From: Chamaelirium japonicum | Taxonomy: Eukaryota; Streptophyta; Magnoliopsida; Liliales; Melanthiaceae | NCBI GenBank assembly: GCA_947650365.1 | Contig: OX393553.1 | Coordinates: 41,835,949-41,899,948 of the forward strand | Reading direction: 5' to 3' | Length of the DNA stretch: 64,000 bases | In this document: positions 10,874-23,625 of the stretch, piece after piece | Numbering within the stretch: the stretch's first letter is position 1 | Layout of the letters: every line of letters begins with the position of its first letter | Program-made: the position numbers and the translations under genes | The notes under the pieces: model-generated | Told to the model about the DNA's origin: nothing | Seen by the model: the letters and a program-made list of their open reading frames with translations, nothing else | Databases searched by the model: none

Positions 10874-11012
10874 AAATAAAATTTTGCTTTAAGTTTTTTT
10901 ATCATTTTATTACAAAAAAAAAAAACTTTTTGGGGATAGAAATCATACATTATTATCGAAAATCTTTGCATCGAATTCTCGCTTATTTTGCTCGAGGACT
11001 AGCAAAAAGCTG

Positions 11013-11023
11013 GTTGGGGGGTG
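11013..11023 (+). other. Polypurine tract (plus-strand primer site)
   Basis: GTTGGGGGGTG directly abuts the 3' LTR start (TGTTAAG at 11024). In this family the RNase H-resistant G-rich stretch primes plus-strand synthesis. The preceding CTCGAGGACTAGCAAAAAG motif is the usual upstream companion. Confidence 0.82.
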
Positions 11024-11503
11024 TGTTAAGTCTCCAAATAATGTATTTTATCGCTTATTTCTTACTGCATTATCAACGCTTTCCTACGTAAAACTTTTCA
11101 TATACTCGTAAGGCGTATTATTTTCTTTCCACCACTGCATAGTAGACTTTAATACGGACATAACGGTATATTGGTTCGCACTCATATGATACATGCATGA
11201 AAAATACGGAGCCCGGTAGTTCAAATTATTCTTTTTATCGATAATCGCATTGGAACCTTATACGCATCATTTCATGTGTGTTTTCAGGGAATTGATCTAG
11301 TTCTCGACGCTGCTAGTCCAAGGACATCGTGCTAAAGTAATGGATATTCTCGCGGCAAGTCGATTAATGATCCACAGCTTGTTTGGAAGCCTTTATGAAG
11401 AATGATAAAAAGGACAATTACGATATTCGGCGAAAAAATGATCTCATCGGGCGGACAAATCGCATGATACAAACCAGAGGAGCACCCCAGACGTTTTACC
11501 GAG

Positions 11504-12215
11504 CTCAACGGAGGATGACGGTGGCTTACGAATGTGGTATGGCGAGCGCATAGACCTGCCACCTTTTCTCTCTCATCTCCTCTCCTCTCCTTATTTCTTT
11601 CTCTTTCTTTTCTCCTCTATCAAAACCATCCCATGCATGTGAAGCTCTCACCAAACCCATGCATGCAGCCCTTACCCGACCTCATCCTAGTCGTCCCTAG
11701 TTACTCCGTGATCAAATACAGCTGTCCCCTTCTCCATCTCATCAAATCGCAGCCGTCCGATCCATCACAGCCCTCCATTGCACGACCCGAACCCATGCAT
11801 CAGACCCAGCTCTCTTTCCTCTTCTCTTTTCTCACAAACCCAACCTGAGTGCAGCCTTACACCCTTACCCGTCCGATTTAATCACAGCCGTCCGTGCAAC
11901 TAAACCCCATGCAGAACTCTGGATTTCTCACCCATATCGGATCCGAACCTGATTACATGCAGGCTCATCACAGCCGTCCGTACTTAATCACAGCCGCCCG
12001 TGCACCGAGAAGCCATGCAGCCCATGCGCCCAGCCTCTCTTCTCCCGTCTCAGCTTCTCTCTCTAAACCGGCCCTAGTACCACCCGAACCAGCCATCTCT
12101 CTCTCTTCCTACTTTCTCTCGACCCGATCGTGTCTCTCTCCTTCTACAAACCAGCCGCCCACCTGTCTTCGTTTGATCTTCTCTCCTTCTCTTTCTAAAC
12201 CTGAGATCACAGCCG
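11504..12215 (+). repeat. LTR segment present only in the 3' LTR
   Basis: 712 bp with no counterpart in the 5' LTR (junction 2093/2094). It has the same character as the rest of U3: CT-rich, with repeated CACAGCCGYCCG words (near 11749, 11883, 11969, 11989 and 12208) that also occur once in the shared part. This suggests it is original LTR sequence deleted from the 5' copy rather than an insertion here, but an expansion in this copy is not excluded. Open frames of 104 and 119 codons at 11534 and 11894 show no known domain and are probably chance. Confidence 0.75.
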
Positions 12216-12712
12216 CCCATCTCTTCCTCCCGTTTCTCCCTCTCTTTTCATAACCAACCCAGCCGTCTCTCTTTCAACCTCGACCCAATCGGCTCCGGAC
12301 GTCCCTCTCTCTCTTATCCGGTTTTCTCTCTCTCGGATTCTCTCTCTTTCCATAACCACTTCCTTGATTCTATCTCTCTAAAAACTGCACCGATCTTCTC
12401 TCATTACCGCACCTTTCTCTCTCTAAAACCGACTCTCTCTCTTTCCTTTCTTAACAGCCACGAAAATCTCTTTCTCTCTCTAAACCCAAACGCCCAGCTT
12501 TTCTCTCTTCGCCCGATCGTTTCTCTCCCTCTAAAACCCACGAGACCCATGCGCCCATGGAGGTAACATCACAGCCGTCCGGTATACCCGATCACCTCCG
12601 TGTCTCTCTCCTCACGATCGTCCCGGACTCACAACCGAACTCCTCTCTCTCCTGCCCGATTTATCTCGTTCTAAACCGGGCATGTACCTCTCTCGCTTAC
12701 TCCCTAAGTCCC

Positions 12713-12721
12713 TATATATTA
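12713..12721 (+). promoter_or_regulatory. Candidate TATA box of the 3' LTR
   Basis: TATATATTA, equivalent to the sequence at 2584 in the 5' LTR. If active, it would transcribe rightward into the satellite array. Confidence 0.45.
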
Positions 12722-13267
12722 CATACACTATAGAGCATGGGGGAGACGGAACCATTAACCGAACCATTAGCCGGAACCTTATCAACCCACAGACCTTGAC
12801 CATCTTCCATCACCCCCGGACCTTCATCGTTTCATCACCACCTCGGATCCATCATCTTCCATCCGCCAAGCTCGAAACCCGAGCGACCCTTCATCGTTGC
12901 CGAAGTCACGCCGTAATCATCGCCGCACGTCGTCATCATCGCCGAAGCTGTCATTCACGTCGCACGCCATCGTCTTCGCCAGAAACTTTCATCTGCGATC
13001 ATCTTCTGGATTTTTCCGTTTTTATTATGAAGTTTATTCGCACTGGTATTTTAATGTCAGACTCTATGAATATGTGCGGCTAAACCCCTAGCTAAGGCTA
13101 TGGGGGATGCCTAGTAGTATGCTAGGTTTTTCATTTGATTAATGATAAGGCTTAATTTTCGTATGATTGAATCTTATATGGATGACACTGTCTGATGATG
13201 TATGTTATTTTACTTGCACATTCGTTTGACTCCGTATTGACTCCGAGCGTACGGACTGCTTATGAAT

Positions 13268-13780
13268 TAGAATGGATCGTGCGAAAGAATTAGAATGGAT
13301 TGTACGAATGAATTAGAATGGATCGTATGAATGAATTAGAAAGGATCGTGCGAAAGAATTAGAATGGATTGTATGAATGAATTAGAATGGATCGTGCGAA
13401 TGAATTAGAATGGATCGTACGAATGACTTAGAATGGATCAAATGAATGAATTAGAATGGATCGTACGAATGAATTAGCATGGTTTCGTACGATCCATTCT
13501 AATTCATTCCCATGAGTGTATCCAATTCATTTCCATGAATGTATCCATTCTAATTGATACGTATGATCCATTCTATTTTATTCGTACGATCCATTCTTAC
13601 TCATTCGCACGATCCATTCTAATTCATTCGCACGAATGTATCCACTCTAATTTAAATGAGTAAGAATGGATCGTACGAATGAAATAGAATAAATTCTACG
13701 AATGAATTAGAATGGATAGAATTAAAATGAATCGTACGAATGAATTAGAATGGATCGTATGAATGAATTAGAATGGATCG
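13268..13780. repeat. Satellite, short alternating blocks next to the 3' LTR
   Basis: Reverse monomers to about 13483, forward to about 13653, then reverse to 13780. The last switch is the palindrome GGATCGCGATCC with 20-bp matching arms. Monomers are more degenerate here than deeper in the array, with partial units such as TTCCCATGAGTGTATCC. No gene. Confidence 0.9.
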
Positions 13781-15180
13781 CGATCCATTCTAATTCATTC
13801 GCACGAATATATCCATTCTAATTCATTCCTACGATCCATTCTAATTCATAAGTACGATCCATTCTAATTCATTCATACGATCCATTCTAATTCATTTGCA
13901 CGATCCATTCTAATTCATTCATACGATCCATTCTAATTCATTCGTACGATCCATTCTAATTCATTCGCACGAATGTATCCATTCTAATTCATTCATACGA
14001 TCCAATCTAATTCATTCGTACGATCCATTCTAATTCACTCATACGATCCATTCTAATTCATTCATACGATCCATTCTAATTCATTTGCACAAATATATCC
14101 ATTCTAATTCATTCGTACGATCCATTCTAATCCTTCATACGATCCATTCTAATTCCTTCGTACGATCCATTCTAATTCATTCGTACGATCCATTCTAATT
14201 CATTCGTACGATCCATTCTAATTCCTTCGTACGATCCATTCTAATTCATTCGTACGATCCATTCTAATTCATTCGCACGAATGTATCCATTCTAATTCAT
14301 TCGTACGATCCATTCTAATTTACCCGCACAATATATTCTAATTTATTCATATGATCCATTCTAATTCATTCGCACGAATGTAACCATTCTAATTCAGTCA
14401 TACGATCCACTCTAATTCATTCGTACGATCCATTCTAATTCACTCATACGATCCATTCTAATTCATTCATACGATCCATTCTAATTCATTTGCACAAATA
14501 TATCCATTCTAATTCATTCGTACGATCCATTCTAATTCCTTCGTACGATCCATTCTAATTCCTTCGTACGATCCATTCTATTTCATTCGTATGATCCATT
14601 GTAATTCCTTCGTACGATCCATTCTAATTCCTTCGTATCCAATCTAATTCACTCATACGATCCATTCTAATTCATTCGTACGATAAGTTCTATTTCATTC
14701 ATACAATCCATTCTAATTCATTCGCACGAATGTATCCAATCTAATTCATTCGTACGATCCATTCTAATTCATTTGCACAATCTATTCTAATTCATTCATA
14801 CGATCCATTCTAATTCATTCGCACGAATGTATCCATTCTAATTCATTCATACGATCCATTCTAATTCATTCTTACGATCCATTCTAATTCACTCATACAA
14901 TCCATTCTAATTCATTCATACGATCCATTCTAATTCATTTACACGAATATATCCATTCTAACTCATTCGTACGATCCATTCTAATTCCTTCGTACGATCC
15001 ATTCTAATTCCTTCGTACGATCCATTCTAATTCATTCGTACGATCGATTCTAATTCATTCGTACGATCCATTCTAATTCATTCGTACGATCCATTCTAAT
15101 TCCTTCGTACGATCCATTCTACTTCATTCGTACGATCCATTCTACTTCATTCGCACAATCCATTCTACTTCATTCGTACG
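13781..15180 (+). repeat. Satellite, forward block (1.4 kb)
   Basis: Uniform head-to-tail 23-bp monomers, with the 28-bp CGAATGTATCC variant recurring every few units and CCTTCGTA subtypes near 14540-14640 and 14990-15010. Within it, stretches starting near 13980, 14380 and 14840 look like near-copies of each other, consistent with a longer period of roughly 400-460 bp. No gene. Confidence 0.9.
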
Positions 15181-17634
15181 AATGGATGCATTTGTGCGAA
15201 TGAATTAGAATGGATCGTACGAATGAGTAAGAATGGATCGTACAAATGAAATAGAATGGATTGTACGAATGAATTAGAATGGATCGTGCGAATGAATTAG
15301 AATGGATCGTGTGAAAGAATTAGAATGGATCGTATGAATGAATTAGAATGGATCGTATGAATGAATTAGAATGGATCGTACGAATGAATTAGAATGGATA
15401 CATTCGTGCGAATGAATTAGAATGGATCATACGAATGAGTAAGAATGGATCGTACGAATGAAATAGAATGGATTATACGAATGAATTAGAATGGATCGTA
15501 CGAATGAATTAGAATGGATCACATTCTATTTCATTCATACGATCCATTCTTACTCATTCGTGCGATCCATTCTAATTCATTTATACAATCCAATCTAATT
15601 CTTTCACACGATCCATTCTAATTCATTCGTACGATCCATTCTAATTCATTCGTACAATCCATTCTATTTCATTCGTACGATCCATTAGTACTCATTCGTA
15701 TGATCCATTCTAATTCATTCGTACGATCCATTCTAATTCATTCGTACGATCCATTTTAATTCATTCGTATAATCCATTCTATTTCATTCGTACGATCCAT
15801 TCTTACTCATTCGTATGATCCATTCTAATTCATTCGCACGAATGTATCCATTCTAATTCATTCGTACGATCCATTCTAATTCATTCGTATGATCCATTCT
15901 AATTCATTCATACAATCCATTCTAATTCTTTCACACGATCCATTCTAATTCATTCGTACGATCCATTCTAATTCATTCATATGATCCATTCTAATTCATT
16001 CATACAATCCATTCTAATTCTTTCACACGATCCATTCTAATTCATTCGTACAATCTATTCTAATTCATTCATACGATCCATTCTAATTTATTCGCACAAT
16101 CCATTCTAATTCATTCATACGATCCATTCTAATTCATTCGTACAATCCATTCTAATTCATTCGCACGAGCCATTCTAATTCATTCATACGATCCATTCTA
16201 ATTCATTCATACAATCCATTCAAATTCTTTCACACGATTCATTCTAATTCATTCGTACAATCTATTCTAATTCATTCGTACGATCCATTTTAATTCATTC
16301 GTACGATCTATTCTAATTCATTCATACAATCCATTCTAATTCATTCGCACGAATGTATCCATTCTAATTCACTAGTACGATCGTACGAATTAATTAGAAC
16401 GGATCGTCCGAATGCGTGAATGAATTAGAATGGATCGTACGAATGAATTAGAATGGATCGTATGAATGAATTAGAATGGATCGTGCGAATGAATTAGAAT
16501 GGATCGTACGAATGAATTAGAATGGATCGTAAGAATGAATTAGAATGGATCGTGCGAATGAATTAGAATGGATACATTCGTGCGAATGAATTAGAATGGA
16601 TCGTATGAATGAATTAGATTGGTACGAATGAATTAGAATGGATTGTACGAATGAATTAGAATAGATCGTGAGAATGAATTAGAATGGATCATATGAATGA
16701 ATTAGATTACGATCCATTCTATTTCATTCGTATGATCCATTCTAATTCCTTCGTACAATCTATTCTATTTCATTCGTACGATCCATTCTTACTCATTCGT
16801 ACGATCCATTCTAATTCATTCGCACGAATGTATCCATTCTAATTCATTCGTACGATCCATTCTAATTCATTCGTACGATCCATTCTAATTCATTCATACG
16901 ATCCATTCTAATCCATTTATACAATCCATTCTAATTCTTTCACACGATCCATTCTAATTCATTCGTACGATCCATTCTAATTCATTCGTATAATCCATTC
17001 TATTTCATTCGTACGATCCATTCTTACACATTCGTACGATCCATTCTAATTCATTCGCACGAATGTATCCACTCTAATTCATTTGTACAATCCTTTCTAA
17101 TTCTTTCACACGATCCATTCTAATTCATTCGTACGATCCATTCTAATTCATTCGTACAATCCATTCTACTTCATTCGTACGATCCATTCTTACTCATTCG
17201 TATGATCCATTCTAATTCATTCGCACGAATGTATCCATTCTAATTCATTCGTACAATCCATTCTAATTCATTCGTACGATCCATTCTAATTCATTGATAT
17301 AATCCATTCTAATTCTTTCACACGATCCGTTCTAATTCATTCGTACGATCCATTCTAATTCATAAGTACGATCCATTCTAATTCATTCGCACGAATGTAT
17401 CCATTCTAATTCATTCATACGATCCATTCTAATTCATTCGTACGATCCATCCTAATTCATTCGCACGATCCATTCGAATTCACTCAGATTGTACGAATGA
17501 ATTAGAATGGATCGTATGAATGAATTAGAATGGATCGTATGAATGAATTAGAATGGATACATTCGCACGATCGTACGAATGAAATAGAATGGATTGTACG
17601 AATGAATTAAAATGGATAGTAGGAATGAATTAGA
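15181..17634. repeat. Satellite mosaic of alternating blocks
   Basis: Reverse 15181-15520, forward 15521-16380, reverse 16381-16709, forward 16710-17487, reverse 17488-17634. The junction at 16370 (CACTAGTACGATCGTACG) recurs at 30538, 50799 and 58852. The junction at 16701 (ATTAGATTACGATCC) recurs at 19760, 47989, 54484 and 56065. No gene. Confidence 0.9.
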
Positions 17635-18636
17635 TACGATCCATTCTTACTCATTCGTATGATCCTTTCTAATTCATTCGCACGAATTTATCCATTCTAA
17701 TTCATTCGTACGATCCATTCTAATTCATTCGTACGATCCATTCTAATTCATTCATATGATCCATTCTAATTCATTCATACAATACATTCTAATTCTTTCA
17801 CACGATCCATTCTAATTCATTCATACGATCCATTCTAATTCATTCGTACAATCCATTCTATTTCATTCGTACGATTCATTCTTACTTATTCGTACGATCC
17901 ATTATAATTCATTCGCACGAATGTATCCATTCTAATTCATTCGTACGATCCATTCTAATTCATTCATACAATCCATTCTATTTTATTCGTACGATCCATT
18001 CTTACTCATTCGTATGATCCATTCTAATTCATTTGCACGAATGTATCCATTCTAATTCATTCGTACGATCCATTCTAATTCATTCATACGATCCATTCTA
18101 ATTCATTCGTACAATCCATTCTATTTCATTCGTACGATCCATTCTTACTCATTCGTATGATCCATTCTAATTCATTCGCACGAATATATCCATTCTAATC
18201 CATTCGTACAATCCATTCTAATTCATTCACACGATCCATTCTTACTCATTCGTACGATCCATTCTAATTCATTCGCACGAATGTATCCATTCTAATTCAT
18301 TCGTACGATCTATTCTAATTCATTCATACGATCTATTCTAATTCTTTCGCACGAATGTATCCATTCTAATTCATTCGTACGATCCATTCTAATTCATTCG
18401 TATGATCCATTCTAATTCATTCATACGATCCATTCTAATTCATTCACACGATCCATTCTAATTCTTTCACACAATCCATTCTAATTCATTCATACGATCC
18501 ATTCTAATTCATTCGTATGATCCATTCTAATTCCTTCGTACGATCCATTCTATTTCATTCGTACGATCCATTCTTACTCATTCGTATGATCCATTCTAAT
18601 TCATTCGCACGAACGTATCCATTCTAATACATTCGT
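17635..18636 (+). repeat. Satellite, forward block
   Basis: A kilobase of forward monomers. The subtype order TATTTC, TTACTC, then CGCACGAATGTATCC repeats several times, the signature of the 212-bp higher-order unit. It ends at the junction ATTCGTACGAATGAAATAG (18631), which is shared with 20543, 27780 and 33866. Confidence 0.9.
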
Positions 18637-20548
18637 ACGAATGAAATAGAATGGATTGTACGAATGAATTAGAATGGATCGTACGAATGAATTAGAATGG
18701 ATACATTCGTGCAAATGAATTAGAATGGATCGTACGAATGAGTAAGAATGGATCGTACGAATGAAATAGAATGGATTGTACGAATGAATTAGAATGGATC
18801 GTACAAATGAATTAGAATGGATCGTGTGAAAGAATTAGAATGAATTAGAATGGATCGTATGAATGAATTAGAATGGATCGTGCGAATGAATTAGAATGGA
18901 TCGTACGAATGAATTAGAATGGATACAATGGTGCGAAAGAATTAGAATAGATCGTATGAATGAATTAGAATGGATCGTATGAATGAATTAGAATGGATAT
19001 ATTCGAGCAAATGAATTAGAATGGATCGTATGAATGAATTAGAATGGATTGTACGAATGTATCCAATCTAATTCATTCGGTGTAACCATTCTAATTCATT
19101 CGTACGAATGAATTAGAACCATTCTAATTCATTCGCACACATTCGCGTGAATGAATTAAAATGGATCGTATGAATGAATTAGAATGGATCGTGCGAATGA
19201 ATTAGAATGGATCGTATGAATGAATCAGAATGGATCGTATGAATGAATCAGAATGGATTGTACGAATGAATTAGAATGGATTGTACGAATGAATTTGAAT
19301 GGATCGTACGAATGAATTAGAATGGATCGTGTGAAAGAATTAGAATGGATTGTATGAATGAATTATAATGGATCGTATGAATGAATTAGAGTTGATCGTG
19401 CTATTTCGTGCTAATGAATTAGAATGGATTGTACGAATGAATTAGAATGGATACATTCGTGCAAAAGAATTAGAATGGATCGTACATACGAATGAATTAG
19501 AATGGATTGTACGAATGAATTAGAATGGTTACATTTCGTGCTAATGAATTAGAATGGATTGTGCGAATGAATTAGAATGGATCGTACGAATGAATTAGAA
19601 TAGATTGTAAGAATGAATTAGAATGGATACATTCGTGCGAATGAATTAGAATTGATCGTACGAATGAATTAGAATAGATCGTACGAATGTATTAGAATGG
19701 ATCGTACGAATGAATTAGAATAGATCGTACGAATGTATTAGAATGGATCGTATGAATGAATTAGATTATGATCCATTCTATTTCATTCGTATGACCCATT
19801 CTAATTCCTTCATACGAATGAATTAGAATGGATCATACGAATGAAATAGAATGGATCGTAACCTAATTCATTCATACGATCCATTCGAATTCATTCGCAC
19901 AATCTATTCTAATTCATCGTACGATCCATTCTAATTCATTCGTACGATCTATTCTAATTCATTCGTACGATCTATTCTAATTCATTCGTATGAACCATTC
20001 TAATTCATTCGCACGAATGTATCCATTCTAATTCATTCATACAATCTATTCTAATTCATTCGTCCGATCCATTCTAATTCATTCGTATAATCCTTTCTAT
20101 TTTATTTGTACAATCCATTCTTACTCATTCGTATGATCCCTTCTAATTCATTCGCATTAATGTATCCATTCTAATTCATTCGTACGACCCATTCTAATTT
20201 ATTCGTACGATACATTCTAATTCATTCATATGATCCATTCTAATTCATTCATACGATCCATTCTAATGCTTTCACACGATCCATTCTAATTCATTTGTAC
20301 GATCCATTCTAATTCATTCGTACAATCCATTCTATTTCATTCGTACGATCCATTCTTACTCATTCGTACGATCCATTCTAATTCAATCCATTCTAATTCT
20401 TTCACACTATCCATTCTAATTCATTTGTATGATCCATTCTAATTCCTTCGTACGATCCATTCTATTTCATTCGTACGATCCATTCTTACTCATTCGTATG
20501 ATCCATTCTAATTCATTCGCACGAATGTATCGAATCTAATTCATTCGT
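18637..20548. repeat. Satellite, mainly reverse then forward, with a scrambled patch
   Basis: Reverse to about 19766, apart from 19058-19150, where short forward and reverse fragments alternate every 20-50 bp. Then mainly forward to 20548, broken by a short reverse insert at about 19814-19860. No gene. Confidence 0.88.
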
Positions 20549-21480
20549 ACGAATGAAATAGAATGGATTGTACGAATGAATTAGAATGGATCGTACGAAT
20601 GAATTAGAATGGATACATTTGTGCGAATGAATTAGAATGGATCGTGTGAAAGAATTAGAATGGATCGTATGAATGAATTAGAATGGATCGTACGAATGAA
20701 TTAGAATGGATCGTATGAATGAATTAGAATAGATTGTGCGAATGAATTTGAATGGATCGTATGAATGAATTAATGAATTAGAATGGATCGTACGAAGGAA
20801 TAAGAATGGATCGTACGAATGAATTAGAATGGATCGTACGAATGAATTAGAATGGATACTTTCGTGCGAATGAATTAGAATGGATCGTACTTATGAATTA
20901 GAATGGATCGTGTGAATGAATTAGAATGGATCGTATGAATGAATTAGAATGGATCGTGCGAATGAATTCGAATGGATCGTGTGAATAAATTAGAATGGAT
21001 CGTGTGAATGAATTAGAATGGATCGTATGAATGAATTTGAATGGATCATCCGAATGAATTAGAATGGATCGTACGAATGAATTAGAATGGATACATTCGT
21101 GCGAATGAATTAGAATGGATCATCCGAATGAGTAAGAATGGATCTTACGAATGAAATAGAATGGACTATTCGAATGAATTAGAATGGATCGTACGAATGA
21201 ATTAGAATGGATCGTGTGAAAGAATTAGAATGGATTGTATGAATAAATTAGAATGGATCGTATGAATGAATTAGAATGGATCGTACAAATGAATTAGAAT
21301 GGATACATTCGTGCGAATGAATTAGAATGGATCATACGAATGAGTAAGAATGGATCATACGAATGAAATAGAATGGATTGTACGAATGAATTAGAATGGA
21401 TCGTACGAATGAATTAGAATGGATCGTACGAATGAATTAGAATTGATCGTGCGAATGAATTAGAATGGATCGTACGAATG
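20549..21480 (-). repeat. Satellite, reverse block
   Basis: Reverse monomers with GAGTAAG, GAAATAG and ATACATTCGTGCG subtypes in higher-order sequence. It is continuous with the duplicated unit that follows. No gene. Confidence 0.9.
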
Positions 21481-23625
21481 AATTAGAATGGATCATACGA
21501 ATGAGTAAGAATGGATCGTACGAATGAAGTAGAATGGATTGTACGAATGAATTAGAATGGATCCTACGAATGAATTAGAATGGATCGTACGAATGAATTA
21601 GAATGGATACATTCGTGCGAATGAATTAGAATGGATCATACGAATGAGTAAGAATGGATCGTACGAATGAAATAGAATGGATTGTATGAATGAATTAGAA
21701 TGGATTCGTACGAATGAATTAGAATGGATACATTCGTGCGAATGAATTAGAATGGATTGAATTAGAATGGATTGAATTAGAATGGATCGTACGAATGAGT
21801 AAGAATGGATCGTACGAATGAAATAGAATGGATTGTACGAATGAATTAGAATGGATCGTACGAATGAATTAGAATGGATCGTGTGAAAGAATTAGAATGG
21901 ATTGTATGAATGAATTAGAATGGATAGTATGAATGAATTAGAATGGATCGTACGAATGAATTAGAATGGATCGTACGAATGAATTAGAATGGATCGTACG
22001 AATGAATTAGAATGGATACATTCATGCGAATGAATTAGAATGGATACATTCGTGCGAAAGAATTAGAATAGATCGTATGAATGAATTACAATGGATCGTA
22101 TGAATGAATTAGAATGGATCGTGCGAATTAATTAGAATGGATCGTACGAATGAATTAGAATGGATCGTGCTAATGAATTAGAATTGATCGTACAAATGAA
22201 TTAGCATGGATCGTGCTAATGAATTAGAATGGAACGTACGAATGAATTAGAATGGATCGTGTGAAAGAATTAGAATGGATTGTATGAATGAATTAGAATG
22301 AATTCGTACGATCCATTCGAATTCATTCGCACGATCCATTCTAATTCATTCATACGATCCATTCTAACTCATTCATACAATCCATTCTAATTCTTTCACA
22401 CGATTCATTCTAATTCATTCGTACGATCCATTCTAATCCATTCGTACAGTCCATTCTATTTCATTCGTACGATTCATTCGTACGATCTATTCTTACTCAT
22501 TCGTATGATCCATTCTAATTCATTCGCACGAATGTATCCATTCTAATTCATTCGTACGATCCATTCTAATTCCTTTGTACGATCCATTCTAATTCATTCG
22601 TACGATCCATTCTTACTCATTCGTATGATCCATTCTAATTCATTCGTACGATCCATTCTAATTCATTCGTATGATCCATTCTAATTCATTCGCACAATCT
22701 ATTCTAATTCATTCGTACGATCCATTCTAATTCATTCGTACAATCGTACGAATGAATTAGAATGGATCGTACGGAATGAATTAGAATGGATCGTACGAAT
22801 GAATTAGAATGGATACATTCGTGTGAATGAATTAGAATGGATCATACGAATGAGTAAGAATGGATCGTACGAATGAAATAGAATGGATTGTACGAATGAA
22901 TTAGAATGGATCGTACGAATGAATTAGAATAAATCGTACGAATGAATTAGAATGGATACATTCGTGTGAATGAATTAGAATGGATCATACGAATGAGTAA
23001 GAATGGATCGTACGAATGAAATAGAATGGATTGTATGAATGAATTAGAATGGATCGTACGAATGAATTAGAATGGATCGTACGAATGAATTAGAATGGAT
23101 ATATTCGTGCGAATGAATTAGAATAGATCATACGAATGAGTAAGAATGGATCGTACGAATGAAATAGAATGGATTGTACGAATGAATTAGAATGGATCGT
23201 ACGAATGAATTAGAATAGATCGTGTGAAAGAATTAGAATGGATCGTATGCGTATGATCCATTCTAATTCATTCATATGATCCATTCTAATTCCTTCGTAT
23301 GAATGAATTAGAATGGATCGTATGAAAGAATTAGAATGGATCGTATGAATGAATTAGAATGGATCGTGCGTAAGAATGGATCGTACGAATGAAATAGAAT
23401 GGATTGTACGAATGAATTAGAATGGATCGTACGAATGAATCAGAATGGATCGTGTGAAATAATTAGAATGGATTGTATGAATGAATTAGAATAGATCGTA
23501 CGAATGAATTAGAATGGATACATCCGTGCGAATGAATTAGAATGGATCATACGAATGAGTAAGAATGGATCATACGAATGAAATAGAATGGATTGTACGA
23601 ATGAATTAGAATGGATCGTACGAAC
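21481..23625. repeat. 2.1-kb tandem higher-order unit, copy A
   Basis: Reverse satellite to 22300, forward 22301-22744, reverse 22745-23248, a short forward piece 23249-23299, then reverse. The whole arrangement repeats immediately as copy B. Diagnostic words GTGCTAATGAATTAGAATTG (22167), CGTACAGTCC (22443), ACGGAATGAA (22771) and CATCCGTGCG (23521) all recur exactly 2108 bp downstream; nearer the start the offset is 2146 bp. Confidence 0.85.

Larger units (their letters stand above)
9498..11012 (+). other. Non-coding 3' region between pol and the polypurine tract
   Basis: 1.5 kb with no open frame resembling an envelope-like protein or any other known product. Some Athila elements carry an env-like gene here; this copy either belongs to a branch without one or has lost it beyond recognition. 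The region contains two long A/G-rich tracts and an (AT)n run, listed separately. The end (about 10987-11012, GCTCGAGGACTAGCAAAAAG) is a motif common in plant Ty3/gypsy elements just before the polypurine tract. Confidence 0.7.
1614..13267 (+). mobile_element. Athila-lineage Ty3/gypsy LTR retrotransposon, damaged copy
   Basis: An 11.65-kb element with two related LTRs, a tRNA-Asp primer binding site, gag, aspartic protease, reverse transcriptase, RNase H and integrase in Ty3/gypsy order, and a polypurine tract. The protease DLGAS motif, the FMDD reverse transcriptase, the HHCC/D-D-35-E integrase followed by [11 protein letters not shown], and the absence of a chromodomain fit the Athila clade of plant Metaviridae. 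It is defective: three in-frame TAG codons, an internally deleted 5' LTR and a truncated 3' LTR. The five bases before the 5' LTR are CATAC; no matching target-site duplication exists on the right because that LTR end is gone. Athila elements are known to accumulate in plant centromeric and pericentromeric satellite. Confidence 0.95.
11024..13267 (+). repeat. 3' LTR of the Athila element (2244 bp, truncated at its 3' end)
   Basis: Starts TGTTAAG like the 5' LTR and aligns with it up to the bases TATGAAT at 13261-13267 (5' LTR 3132-3138). There it switches abruptly to satellite. The terminal 529 bp of the LTR are missing, including the TG...CA end and the target-site duplication. It keeps 712 bp (11504-12215) that the 5' LTR lacks. 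TATA-like sequence at 12713. Confidence 0.92.
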
